This document shows positions 45,515 through 57,088 of a stretch of DNA of 64,000 nucleotides, one piece after another. The notes beneath the pieces are model-generated. The model did not search any database, had not been told where the DNA came from, and worked only from the letters and a program-made list of their open reading frames with translations. Each line of letters opens with the position of its first letter. Position 1 is the first letter of the stretch. The stretch spans positions 1 through 64,000 of the forward strand of contig RDEW01000005.1 of assembly GCA_011109175.1 (NCBI GenBank), written 5' to 3'. The position numbers and the translations under genes were made by a program. Origin of the DNA: Dicyema japonicum (lineage: Eukaryota > Dicyemida > Rhombozoa > Dicyemidae).

Positions 45515-47526
45515 ATGTTACTGGAAATTTATGTACTCATTTTAACTGTCAGATCATCTTGCCCGAAATATTCACTTTCTATAAATCCGACTCGATTTAT
45601 TGAGTCAGTAAATCTCATGACATTTTACCACGACAACCAGTTCGAGAAATATCGTTGGCCCCACAATATTAGTTGTCTCATGTGTGGACGAATTAACAAC
45701 TTCAGCGTTTATTGTTTGTTTACTTTAGTGGTATCAAATGGTACAATACAGTTCCCAACACTTATACTGATAATAATAAGTCATACATCCAGGTAACTCA
45801 ACTATCAGCAAACTATATACTTCGAGAAAGACCCACTTGTCAATTGACTACAAACAATCATGTATGTATGTATGGCCATACCTACCCTTTATACATACCA
45901 CGTGAGTTTGTTGTGATCATTTCTGTAGGAATTAGTATTCTGCATGGAAAGTACGAAAAACTGGACGCTTGTGTAGGACAGGGATTCGCCGTTAAAATAA
46001 TTGACTTCTCCAGAGAGACTAAGCCTTTTGTCCCTTACATATTTGATGACACTATTTGCCGTCCCTCGGGAGTTTCTTTAGTCTACGGTAAATTTAAGAT
46101 TCATGGTAGACACTATGCTCGTCGACTCTGTCAGTCCTAATCTTCTTCAAGTGAGCTGCAAGATTGGCCATATATCTTTGACCCATACCCTCAATCTTGT
46201 ACCATGTAAGGGTTCGGTTATTTCAGCATCTCCAAACTGTGTTGGGTCTCCGCAGCGTATTCTGTTTCCTCGGAATAACTCTGAGTTGTATAACGGAAAT
46301 AACAAGGATGGTTTTCAAGATTTGACTAAACTCTGCTTCCCTTCCAAGTTTGTCATATTAATAATGTTGTGATGCTGTTCTCCGTGACTCGGTGGGTCGC
46401 AAGATTAGATCAATTGAAAGAGTTCTAGGAAAGAGGAGATATTCCTGCGAAATTATGAACGATTACTACAGTAGGATTTTCTTTGACGTTATTACTCCAA
46501 GTAAACTAGGATTGTAAACCCCAGCAATCCCCAATATAACAAAACCTCTGGAAGACTGTCAGAGATGCGATAACAAGTGCGTTTTCTCTTTCGACTACAA
46601 TCCCGGCATGTATGCTGGTCCTGTGGAGATCGAATGGTTCTTCAATGGAGAAAATTTAGAGGGTTATGTCCTTTGTTTACATTAGACACGTTTTTGGCCA
46701 CAATCAGCGAAGATAGGAAGACAGCCACTATGGATATCTCTCCTGGCACCGCCGGGAATATTCAAGTCATCTTCAAAAGCCGTTATGGAACTCACATGAC
46801 GAGTGCTTTCACGCAATATACGAGTTTTATTTGTGACTCTATTCGTAGGATTTCCGTCATTTGTTACAAATTTCCCCAAATATTACATCAACAGCTCAAA
46901 TAAGGTGTTCAGTGCCAGTGTTGATTTTTCCGGCGTGGATGTGGTGAAAATGTGGTTTAAGGCAAACGGGAAACCACTAAATTCTTCTAACCCCAACGCT
47001 AAGACTTCAGTGGATTTGATCACTCATAATTTGTTGGCGTAATCCTCATTTCGTAGTACGATAGAAGTTGATAATACTCGTGCAAGTACTCCCATTGATT
47101 CCTTCAGTGCCGTCTTCCAGGCAGGCTCCTGTGTTGTGGAGAGTGTTACCTGCTCGATTTCCACGTCAGGTAGGATTTTGGCTTGATTTTTCAGAAAAAA
47201 TTCGTTCCACTGTGAGTTTGATGATCCCCGTTTTGGGAATATTAGGAGCTGCTGTGTTACTCGCTATAATCTTAATCCCAATCTGTGTTGTCTACAGAAA
47301 TCGTAATTCTCGAGCTTATCGATGTTTGTCCACGTGTTATAACTTAGTGGCCATGGTTGAAAGACAGTGTGGACTAAACCCCGACAAGGACTTTAAGACC
47401 CTCAGCGAGTTTGGTGAGAACTCCCGAAGGAATCCTCGGTCTGAGTTATAACTCATGTTTAGTACCCAACCCTTTTCTATTCTCCCTCTGCTCCCGGCTC
47501 CAATGAAGGAAGTTGGGCTCCGTTAA
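45515..47526 (+). CDS. Type I membrane glycoprotein with Ig-like segments, unknown function
   Basis: The ATG at 45515 opens a signal peptide-like start (MLLEIYVLILTVRSSC). Many small exons follow; supported introns include 22 bases at 46089-46110, about 62 at 46350, 24 at 46500, 23 at 46657, 25 near 46821, 18 near 47041 and 25 near 47170. The ectodomain is Cys-rich, with SCKIGHISLTHTLNLVPCKG and LEDCQRCDNKC, and two segments with an Ig-like pattern: VEIEWFFNGENLED..RKTATMDISPGTAG, and KMWFKANGKPLNSSN. A membrane segment VSLMIPVLGILGAAVLLAII (about 47213-47275) precedes IPICVVYRNR and a cytoplasmic tail. The last exon is ambiguous: one join ends at 47526, but a better-looking Pro/Ser frame (YPTLFYSPSAPGSNEGSW) runs to 47576. 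Exons before 45900 are uncertain. I cannot name the family; adhesion or receptor proteins are plausible. Confidence 0.65.
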
Positions 47527-47576
47527 ATAATATGCCGGATGTTAAAGAACAAGTGTCGTTTGTTAACGAATATTAG

Positions 47577-48680
47577 AAGGACTTATCTTTTAATTAGTTT
47601 ATTAGTTCGTTTGATTATATAATTACTCTCATTTTGCTAGTTTATTGATTATTGCATGCTGACAGACACAATTATTGATTATATTAAATTGTGCTTATCT
47701 CAGCATGTGCCACCTGGTTGTTGTCCACTGACTATTCATAAATATTCACTGGTTTTAAACTTTGAACGGGTTTAAGGACTTAGTTATACCCCCACTAACC
47801 AGAACAAGGTTGTCGGTCTTCAGAGAATCTTTAATAAGGGAGAGAGAAAGCTAGTGAATAGTCAGTGAGATAGGGTAACTCTCGTGATAGTTCAGTGGTC
47901 CACGAGTTTGAAATATTATGAGGGACAGTCCAAGTGATATCAAGTGAACAATTCAGACTGACAGATTAATGGTTAATTAAACATTTAATGAATCAATCTC
48001 TGTGACGTCTAATTCACTATTTTTCCTGATTGTAACTAATAATAGCTATTTTACATTTAATTGATTTCTTTGATCCCACTTTAATTAGTCTATAATGATA
48101 TTGTAATCCAAAATAAATATCTCAAATTTATTGAATCTACTTACTAATAATCATACGAAGAGTAACTATAGGTCTCATATATAGGTTCAAGAGTCTTTCC
48201 TGAACTTTAGGTGTGCTTTATCTTCCTCACATTTTCAAACATGTGAAATCGGTTATGATCGACCAGAAACCCCTCTTCGTTCCTTTAATTTTCTCCTCAC
48301 AGTTCCTTGCGCATTATTAGTATTGAATAATTTATTTTTAATGTGTAACCACTATTATTAGTATTAAATAATTTATTTTTAATGTGTGTCTCCAAATACC
48401 ACATTTATTGTGAAAAATAAATTTGATCACAATTAACCAGTACTAAGCTCAATATAGTAGAGTCCAATGCAACGTCATAATAAAGAATAATAGTACAACA
48501 AAATCGATATAATATTAGTAGAAATTCTGACTTCCAAGACTCTACATGAAGTTATATTTATTCATAAATTATGTATTCTTTATGCAATGAGAGTTGGCAG
48601 AAATGGAAGAGAAGACACGTGAGAAATAGTATTCAGTCTGAATAATTTTAGATAATAAAGCCTGTATTAAGTTCTTAGTA
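47577..48680. other. Intergenic with a short tandem duplication
   Basis: Contains two nearly identical 34-base units (48313-48346 and 48354-48387, core ataatttatttttaatgtgt). No exon recognised. Confidence 0.35.
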
Positions 48681-49216
48681 CTACTTTATAAATTTCACGG
48701 TTGGTGGAATTACAATATTTTTGTTTGAGAAGAGGAAACCAATAGGCTTCTCGGCCGGTTCAGTACGAGTGCTGTCGAAATAACCGGAGTGATATGAAGG
48801 AAGTCTTTGTCCATCTTCAAGAACCTGGTACGTCCGGGCATCGGAGAAACCCAGTGGCTTTCCTAATTGATTACGATTACAAACTTGCACTTGTGCCTTA
48901 ATAATCATCCCTCGAGAATTTTGATAAAATTTTCGATGATGGTTAATATTTTTTCGACATTTGGCAGCACTTAGTTTCAGAATGACGTCACAAAGTAGTT
49001 TCAAATATCCTATAAGACATTTGTGATAACCACTGATGACATTGAATTAGGTAATTTGATAAATTGGTCGACACACGTGTCACAAGACTTCAATATAATT
49101 GAAATATCCCTAAAAACCAGTCTACGTGTGTCTTCAATGACAAATTTGAGAAATCTTAAGAAGTTCATAAAATGCGAAGTAGACCGAGCATGAATTTTGT
49201 AATTAAAAAAACACAT
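48681..49216 (-). CDS. Possible small gene, function unknown
   Basis: Two minus-strand frames, 49216-49010 and 49004-48681, look like consecutive exons. The first has a helix-like KFVIEDTRRLVFRDISIILK and the second begins KLLCDVILKLSAAKCRKNI. A GT..AG stretch of about 21 bases lies between them, but the phases do not match without a one-base change. Inside the second exon another intron-like 22-mer (gtttgtaatcgtaatcaatt-ag) makes two C termini possible. I recognise no family. It could also be a retroelement relic. Confidence 0.3.
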
Positions 49217-50205
49217 TTATTTAATGAAAAAAACTTCTTTTTTTAGTAAAACTGTTAACAGTTAATAATTACTGGCTGCTCTTATAATTGAGAACGCATT
49301 TCCCCTGACGATTTGCAAGGAAATCCAAAAACTAACAGTTAAGAATTTACGGCAACCATTAAAATAGCAGAGACTGCTAGCAACCTAGAAAAGTGTACAT
49401 CGTATTTAGACAATCGAAATCTAACATGAATTGGGGGTTAACAACACCCATCCACTTGAGTATCTGAAAGACTACCCAATAATATCCGAAGGAAGAATGT
49501 TTATGTAAATTATGTAGGAACCCTGATGAAACAATATATGGATTTCACACTTTTCCTAAAACTGAGGGCATTGACTATTTGGTAAGCTTTTGTAGTGATA
49601 ATTTACTTTGTACTCCAAGCATATCTTAGTTTTTATTATATATACCCACGTGGTTGTTATTTATCCATTGAAAATTATCTCAGGTAGTCCTGAGTATAAT
49701 TATTATGAATTAGCATGACTGATAGGCTATCTGTAGAAAAACAATAATCAGTACTAATTAATCTAATAACCTCGATTTATGTGATTCTATTGCGAAGATA
49801 CCTAGAAATGGGTGAATAAATAAATCAAAATTTTTAGTAAGTAGTAAAGTTAGGTTAAAGTTGAGGGACAGTTGAAATATCATGGATCTAGCTTCTAAAG
49901 ACCTATACTCTTCGCTGAGATCCCTCCCAATCCGATTAATCCGCAGTAAACTCAACGTACAAAAGGTCAACACAATTTCTAAAGTCTCAAAGTGACGTTA
50001 TTTAATTTCGGTCAATCTTCATTTCTTTTTTTGATAGCACAAGGTTAGATAACATGTAAAAGCTGGCGGCCATCATGGGACGCATCCGATACAGGTCGAG
50101 CCCAGAAATCCTTTACTTTCACTTCGATTCCCGGTGGACAAGGCAAGCAAAAAGATCTCGAATTTCTCTTTCACCATGAGATAGACTGTATCTAGACTGC
50201 GGATT
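49217..50205. other. Intergenic, nothing recognised
   Basis: No exon or named repeat seen. Confidence 0.3.
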
Positions 50206-50211
50206 ATTTAA

Positions 50212-50522
50212 TAGCCGCATGGAACCATGTGGTGCTTCGTGGCTAATTGGTTCAAGTTTCTATTTGATCTTCTGTTCTTCTTCTCTCTTCCTATTAGAGT
50301 GGCGTCATGTGATCCACCTGTTTTGGTGGCGCCCAATGCCAGGCCGGCACGAAAAAAATCATTTACTCTCCCCCACTCCATTGGAGGGGTTTCCACAACT
50401 GCAAGTATGGACGTCTTTTACCGTTTATGCTGATTCCGGATGGACTCTGATTCTGTAGAAGTGGAAACTGGATACACTTAATTAGTTGTTTACTTTAACT
50501 TCTTTCTCGGTGTATCCGGGGT
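50212..50522 (+). repeat. SINE-like repeat A, copy 3 (full)
   Basis: Very close to copy 2. It carries gagtggcgtcatgtgatcca, ggcgcccaatgccaggccgg and the end ttctttctcggtgtatccgg. Copies 1-3 together define a unit of about 310 bases. Confidence 0.75.
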
Positions 50523-50660
50523 TAATAAATGATAAATAACAATAAAATAGGCGAACGAGTTCTATTCTGAATACTCTCGGGAACAACAATTTTAAAGATC
50601 AGGACATCCGTACCCCAATTGTCTTCAAGAGCCTAGGGTAAGCACATACACTATGACCAG

Positions 50661-50690
50661 TGTTTCTCAATCTTTTTTGTATCGCTCTGT
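50661..50690 (+). repeat. hAT-like terminal sequence
   Basis: The word cagtgtttctcaatcttttt is a typical hAT terminal inverted repeat (CAGxGTTTCTCAAxCTTTTT). The partner end was not found, and the interior seems replaced by later insertions. Confidence 0.4.
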
Positions 50691-50744
50691 CAATAATTTA
50701 TCGTCTTTGCAGAATAACTATCAATTAATTGTTTTTATTAAAGA

Positions 50745-51165
50745 ATAAATAAATGGTTAAATAGCGACTGCGTGGCTTTTCCTTCTCAAGATGGCTAGCG
50801 AGATTAGCTCAAATAACCAGTAGCGCTCACGGGCATCTCCAGATTGTGCAGAAATCCGATTTCCTAGACGACTTAAGAAAGTAGGCGCAAAGAAACCAGA
50901 CGTCTCAACAGCGAATGAAACAAACAAAAAAATCCTTGGTGTACTTTGCTCGATTTAACCTCTCGGCCTTCTCAGTGGCAGAACAGGGTCCAGAGAATTC
51001 TAATGTAAGTTGCTAGGGGCAAATGTGTCGGTGCAGGTGTCGTCACATACAGGAGGTATCCAGTCATGTTTGCAAAGGTTAACTGGTTCGAGCATAGAAG
51101 GGCAGCATCCAAAGCTCGCCTAACGACTTCGTTCAAGGCCATGTGTCTGCCTGCACTCTTCCTTT
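50745..51165 (-). mobile_element. LINE family R zinc/nuclease-like domain, decayed
   Basis: On the minus strand, around 51165-51000 it reads GRHMALNEVVRRALD and, after frame changes, DDTCTDTFAPSNL (compare WDATCIDT). Around 50830-50750 it matches the ends at 27.9 and 28.5 kb. Many stops. Confidence 0.6.
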
Positions 51166-51166
51166 A

Positions 51167-51370
51167 CTAATAAAGTTATTTTTATTCTTTTGTCATAGTT
51201 TTCCTTTAGATTTTCAACAAAATTAAATATATTTCATAGTGATTGAGGATACTTACGTTTTTCGTGTTCTAATGAGATGATTTTATCGTTTCGTTAGAAA
51301 AATCGACGCCATATTACAAACACAAGGACTTAAATGGATCCTTTGGATTTTGGATAAAACCAAAAAATAA
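51167..51370 (-). mobile_element. hAT-type BED zinc finger relic, copy 2
   Basis: Homologous over about 200 bases to 10240-10450 on the same strand (shared words include ggatcctttggattttg), but with the finger residues partly lost. Family-R LINE sequence lies directly beside it, whereas at 10.2 kb the two are separated by about 170 bases. Confidence 0.5.
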
Positions 51371-51373
51371 ATA

Positions 51374-51560
51374 CAGTAAATTTTCTAGAATCCGTCACAT
51401 TTTTCTAGGAAAAGTGATAATTTTTATTTTATCGAGAAAAGATAATTTTTTAAGTCCTTTCGAATCCACCATTTATCAAATCTGTCATCTCTTGAATCCG
51501 TCGTTCAATAGACCAATTTTATCAGACAAAATCCTCGAATCCGGCACAATTTAATAAAAT
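51374..51560. repeat. Short interspersed block with repeated 'gaatccg' words
   Basis: The word gaatcc(g/a) recurs four times between 51391 and 51545, and the block begins cagtaaattttctagaatcc, which looks like a pogo-type terminal sequence. Probably a non-autonomous DNA element; the ends are not proven. Confidence 0.35.
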
Positions 51561-51969
51561 AATGTTTATTCTAATTTTTTATTGGAACAAAGTACGTTTG
51601 AAATTTAAAAAATCAATTATAAAATTATTCACTCAAATGACAAAATATCCACTTCTCGAGTGTCAGAATTCTTTTAGAGTCATTAAAAGCCAATTAAAAT
51701 CGCAATTTTACTAGACTCTTTTGCCGACGGGGAATCAACACATTCATAAATAAAAATGATTTCAAACTCATATTTTTGATAGAATTTATCACATCTATAC
51801 TCACACAGCTTTTATTTTCATTCGAATTTCCACCTCGCCTCATGACTCATCTTCTCACTACGGAAAGCACCATGCTTCATGAACTCAGGCATCATGAGGA
51901 CTACCGGACAAACTTCGAAGAAATCCGTGAATTTATATTGAACATATTAATGCTGAATGACTTTTGATG

Positions 51970-52310
51970 CAAAAGGACTTTATGATCCCTTCTGCCGAAG
52001 AAGCGTTGAAAAGAGTTTGAGACACAAAACAATTAACGAACGCATAGCGAAAGGACTCGAGGTTGTTGGATTCCCTGTGCAAGTGGAGCCTCTAAGCGAA
52101 CAAAAAACCTGACGGGATGATTTATTCCCTCGGAAGACAGTTTTTCCTCAGACCTATCACGGTTGAAACCTCTATGCTAATTAACGCAATCTCCTTCGCT
52201 CTCTCACAGAATATTGGATCGTTAATCCAGTCGTGAAAAGATGGCTAATAGAGCGCGTCTCAATACTAATTATTCAAGGAAATGTGCTCTCAATCATTAG
52301 AGGGCTACCA
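51970..52310 (+). mobile_element. LINE family R domain, highly decayed
   Basis: Contains ttggattccctgtgcaagtg-type sequence encoding VGFPVQVEPL, then a broken PDG segment (cctgacgggatg) near 52108. The order matches the domain at 10619-11353, with deletions. Confidence 0.45.
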
Positions 52311-52493
52311 CATAATAAATTTTAATTATCTTTAATATTTATAACAAAATAGTAGCTGAAATATTGATTGCCAGAAATTAGAAACAAATAAGAAATCTAC
52401 ATTAATTTAACTCTTGATACCGTCTCCTACGAGAACCATCCGACCTTCCTCACTGAATATTAAATCTTAATGTAAACCTGGTTCGATTACAGC

Positions 52494-52808
52494 GTGGACA
52501 TTACTTATCTCTTCCAACATAAATTGAATGATTTGGAAGATGTCTTCTGTTTTTTTGGAAACTTGCGAGTTGACAACAAATTACTTTTTAGAATGTCCAG
52601 AACATACAGATGTCCATCCATCACGTTGAAAGTGACCGATCTATGGGAGAGACCACCATTTGCTGTGTTCTACTTAATAGCCGCAGGTATCCTACAAGTC
52701 AGTGAGGCTAGGATTATGTTATGTTATCCAATTAAGTCGTGTCCGACCCTTGGAGATCTTATGAACAAGTTTCCTCCACTCTCCCCGATCCGTCGCAATT
52801 TGGAGTAG
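52494..52808 (+). CDS. Open frame of unknown function, possible exon
   Basis: This 104-codon frame, starting near an in-frame position after a stop-rich stretch, encodes DITYLFQHKLNDLEDVFCFF and VTDLWERPPFAVFYLIAAGI. A second frame directly downstream (52780-52875: SVAIWSSLDIGIPVLPPWIA) also looks coding and would need a frame change. No domain recognised. It could be a cellular exon pair or retroelement debris. Confidence 0.3.
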   Translation: MDITYLFQHKLNDLEDVFCFFGNLRVDNKLLFRMSRTYRCPSITLKVTDLWERPPFAVFYLIAAGILQVSEARIMLCYPIKSCPTLGDLMNKFPPLSPIRRNLE

Positions 52809-52999
52809 CCTTGATATAGGCATTCCGGTTCTTCCACCGTGGATAGCCACCGAGTTGGTCGAGGCTAGGATTACTTAACTAAATAACTTAGAATTCACCA
52901 AGGAAGAAGATGATAGGATATCCAGCTTCCATTGTCGTCTAAGTGCACAAGTCCATCCATAACCATAGTTGCGGGATCTATACAAAAATGACGCAATTA

Positions 53000-53290
53000 A
53001 GTGAAGTCCTAATAACTAAGCCACCTTTAAATCTCAATGAATTTTAATCATTTCTTCGATAATGGACAAAATTAACAACACTATGGTGTAGAACCTATCT
53101 TTGTTAGAAAACAATAATTTTTCTTGATGCCTAGGTAATACTTAGAACCTCCTACCTGGAAACTAGCAGTGAACCCATGGACTATTAATATGGGATGACG
53201 TCCTAGCAACTAAGAAAATTGTAAATCTCGGTGAATTTAAATCCTCTCTTCCCGAGAATGGACAAAATTGACGACACTATAGTTTTGAAA
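53000..53290 (+). repeat. Imperfect direct duplication of about 95 bases
   Basis: 53000-53095 and 53196-53290 share gtcctaa/gcaactaag, the phrase aatggacaaaatt, and acactat, at moderate identity and about 195 bases apart. Confidence 0.5.
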
Positions 53291-53291
53291 C

Positions 53292-53415
53292 ATCTGGGGT
53301 TCCCAACCTTTTTAGAGCTCGCACTCCAAGAACATTTCAACTTATATTATTTTTATTTAACCAGAAGTTTGCTAATCTATTAAAAATTTAACAACACCAC
53401 CGGTTGGGAACCCTG
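53292..53415. mobile_element. hAT-type MITE
   Basis: The ends ggggttcccaacc and ggttgggaacccTG form inverted repeats typical of hAT elements, enclosing about 125 bases of AT-rich non-coding sequence. Confidence 0.65.
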
Positions 53416-53799
53416 CTATAAATGGTTTGTTTGTTGGCAATATAGTCGTGATCCTGACGATCTTTCACTATGAATTAAAAATGAAGCTGTGGTGGAGTCA
53501 GTGTTATAATTTTGAGGATTAGTTATACTTCCTTTACTTAAACATCCCAGGTCACACACTTTATAAGCAAGAACAATTATGTATACAGTCTGCTTTGCAA
53601 CACCAAGCGTTCCAAAACCGAGGTTTTTACTTAAAAGTTATAAATAATTATAACTTTATGATATAAAAATATAAAAAAAAAACTTAACAAATTTTATTGT
53701 GTGGTATTCTCATAAAATGTTCAATTCTACTCCCACACCCATATTTCATTTCATGTATAGCTATAGTTTTAAATAAGTAAAAATCTTTTAGGGAATGCG

Positions 53800-54850
53800 G
53801 AGTGAATGGATTCTTCCAAATCATTAATTTGTTTGAGGATTCATTTTATTGTTTTATTTTCTCTTGATTCACCATAATATTTCATCATTTCTTCCTCGTG
53901 TAATAACTCCTCAGTAATTTCTGATAACCTTTCATCACTTTGATCATTGAGATTGTTTCTTTGTTATAAATACTGTTCCAACATGTTATAACAGATTCAT
54001 GATGTATATTTTGTCTCAGATATTAAAATCAGTGTCGATTTTCTAATTCCATTATGGCTGAAGAATTGGAGTTGAATTCTTTGACAGGAAAAGTAATTCA
54101 AAGCATTAATTTGTTTTTCATGAAACGTAGTATTGTCGATGAATATAAGCATTTTTTGAGTTTTCGTTTTTTCATTAATTCGACATACCCATGAATTAAA
54201 AATATCCTTTGTCCAACATAGATTCAGCTCAAAAGCACAGAAATTTTTTCTCTGTTTTGTTTATAGCCAAGAATTATTGTTTCCTTTGAGAAATGATTTT
54301 TTCAGAGTTTTCTTAAGAAAAGACCAATTTAATCACAGTTAAAAATATTAGCCTTCCAATATTTGTCACTTTTTTCATTAGAGTGACAAAGCCATCAATT
54401 CCATTGATTGAAATGAATTTTTATCACCTGTAAGACATTTGAATTTCAGCTCATATCTTCATTTATAGTTTTCTAACCACCCATTTTTATGGCTTAAGGT
54501 CTTAAAACGTAGTCTACGTGCAGTGTTTAAACCTAAGGGTCAATATGAAGATTACCAATTTTTCAATGAGTGGGGAACTAACTGGGACATTTTGCAGTCT
54601 CAGTGCTGAAATACATTGAGAACTTCTGAATCCAACGATTCAAAAATATCTTCATAATTCTTACGAGTTTCAGTCTTTGAATATATGTTCCCACCAGTCA
54701 CAAGAGGCATAATATCCTTTTTTATTCGTTCCGAACTTCTGTGCTAAGAATCTGTGAGAATAAATTTTTTTGATAAGAGCTATTTCAAAATTTTCTTGGT
54801 ATTTTAGACTCATTTTAAAAAACGCCACAAGGATATTAAGTCAACGAGAA
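53800..54850 (-). mobile_element. pogo-type transposase relic
   Basis: On the minus strand an N-terminal segment MSLKYQENFEIALIKKIYSH starts near 54813. A DDE piece with KMLIFIDNTTFHEKQINAL follows near 54160-54100, then FLSKNSTPILQP (compare FLPKNSTGLLQP). The frames are badly broken. No terminal repeats found. Confidence 0.6.
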
Positions 54851-55141
54851 ATTTTCTTTTAAAATAAAAAATAAAATAGACTATTAAATAAGTTATTATT
54901 AATTAATTTTGATCCACAACGAGGTTTTTAGTTTTATTCATTTTTATGCCAATCCTACCAAGTATTCAAAAATCTTGGTATATTGAGTCTGTGGAGCGTA
55001 GTTTTTGATAACGCGAATCTCCACGCAACAGAGGCATACTCCACAGTCGGATAGTTTGCCGGTAGAATTTTGCAACAGAAGTATCCAAATTATGGGGTCC
55101 TCTGGACAAGCGCGTGTACAACGTTCAACTTCTACGGGTCT

Positions 55142-56133
55142 TTAGTGAGGACTGTCTTCGCATGGGAATTGAAATTCAACAGCCTGTAGAACATTAATCC
55201 AAGAATTGAGGGAGACCCTGACACTGGAATATGGACAGGACCAATGAAAATTCTTGAAAACGGTTTGAGGTGAAAAGCGTGCATATTGATTTTTGGCAGA
55301 AATCTTTAGTCGGTTGGCAGTCAACCAATCGTAGACTGCGTTCACTCTCACCAGGGAATTAGCGGTTGCAACTCCTTCGATCGATTTCGCGTTGCAATTA
55401 TTAAGTCGTCTGCGCAGGATAATGACAAAAAATTGTCGTTCCCGTAATTTGGTAGGTCGTGGAGGAAAAAATTGAAAAAGGTCGGAGAAAGCGGAGAACC
55501 TTGGGGTACTCCTTTAGGCAGTAATCGTGATCTTTGATAACCGTCAAACGACTTCCATGTCGTCAAGAGATAAAATTGGCCACCCAAAGCTCTAAGTTTG
55601 GACTAACTTTAGAATCAAAAATCTTCACAATAAGAAGATTTCTCAAGACTTTGTCGAAAGTTTTGTTTATGTCGATGGAGACCTCAATTCACTATACCGA
55701 AAAACTATTTATAAAATGGGCCCTCATTCTGAATGGTTAATCCAATACTCACGAAAGCTACGGCCTGTAGTTGCGGAACCAGATTCTTTCGGATCTGTAA
55801 GGAAAATGGAAACCCACTTTGCCTGTCCTTCTCCAAGGTAAAAGAAGGTCGATTGATCAGGAAGTTTCCCTCCCCAATTGGATTCCTCTGCAGGGATGAG
55901 AGATGGATCTTTCGCACGGTAGTGTGAATAATGGGTGATCACAGACATTGGATGGCTCGTTTGATTGCGGAACTGGGATTACCTAACTGCCTGACATTTT
56001 TTCTGTCTTTCTTTCTCGGTGATCCAGGGGTTAAATAGATAAATTCAAAAATTTGAAGGTGTTCCAAAAACCTAGATGAGGTTTTCTCTGAATCGAGGTC
56101 GGACTGTAATTCTATAAATGAATTTTTATTCAT
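55142..56133 (-). mobile_element. LINE reverse transcriptase with CADD
   Basis: On the minus strand a decayed SIDINKTFDKV block (near 55680) is followed by LPKGVPQGSPLSPTFFNFFL and SCADDLIIATRNR (55587-55348). A further segment, AVYDWLTANRLKISAKN, follows at 55351-55142. Upstream pieces to 56133 are probably the same element. It resembles the fragment at 19.2-19.5 kb. Confidence 0.75.
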
Positions 56134-56377
56134 AATAAAAATGTATATACTAACAAAATGACAAAAACGGTGACCTCAAAATAATAGAGAGTCTATCGTG
56201 TATTCTCAAACATAAATTTTATAAATATCCTGTGAACACAGTTAAAAACTCAGTAGACATACAAATGGGTCCATATCAGCATCTCTCACATCACAGATGC
56301 TTACAATTTTAGGAAACGACAATTAAAAATTCTGTGTTATTCCATTTTAATTAAATATTTGTCAGAAATTGAAGTAA

Positions 56378-56617
56378 TTAGGTTGCATAAAATATCTTCA
56401 TCACCTGTCTCCTTTCTGAAGAGACAAAGTTAAGAAATGGACAGAGTTTCTTACGTTTCTGCAAGGAGCTAAATAATCCATTCAGAAAGAGTGGCTCATG
56501 CTGAGGAATTCCGATCGACCATAAAGAAATGCATCTCGATAGAATTCCTCTGCAGATGGGAGATATTGGAGGCTGGGGTTTAACAGACTGGAAGGGTTCA
56601 TGAGTGGTCTCATACAA
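56378..56617 (-). mobile_element. Open frame next to the LINE, probably retroelement-derived
   Basis: The frame contains GILSRCISLWSIGIPQHEPL and FLNGLFSSLQKRKKL. Basic, Cys-poor and beside a LINE on the same strand, it may be an ORF1 or linker remnant. No domain recognised. Confidence 0.3.
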
Positions 56618-56619
56618 AG

Positions 56620-57088
56620 ATTGTTGAGAAGAAAATCATGAGTTTTGGAATGAAAAATAAAATCATTGATTAATATCTGTACGAAAAAGATACTGGGGGA
56701 GAGTCCATTAGATTTTCAATTAGTTATCTTGACCTCACCGACATGTAGGAGGTTTGGTGCCATCAAGTGTACAGCCAAGAGTGTTGAGTGATCCCACAAG
56801 TCCCTTGGTGCCCCTGGTCCAAAAAGGATTTGATTGATAATGTCACCAAACTGGTCAGACGAGGGGAGTCAAAACAAATTCACTTCAGAGGCAGGAATTT
56901 CCAGGGCAAATTAATTGTCTACATTATTCTTAAAAAAATTGTCAGCTTAAAAGGGTCAGTCAAAGGTCAGTCAGTTTATTCCATTAAAAACAAATTTCCA
57001 GTAAATTAAATATAACTTTATATTATAAACTTTTTATGAAATAAATAAATTATTTTCAAAGCAAAATAAATTAACACTGAATTTGTCT
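56620..57088. other. Upstream region of GMP reductase
   Basis: One plus-strand frame (56788-57009) has no recognisable domain. The region presumably holds the GMP reductase promoter; no motif can be assigned. Confidence 0.25.

Noticed and set aside
45515-47526. HAP2 or another fusogen
   Set aside because: The single membrane helix and Cys-rich ectodomain allow it, but none of the HAP2 signature blocks could be matched, while two segments look Ig-like.
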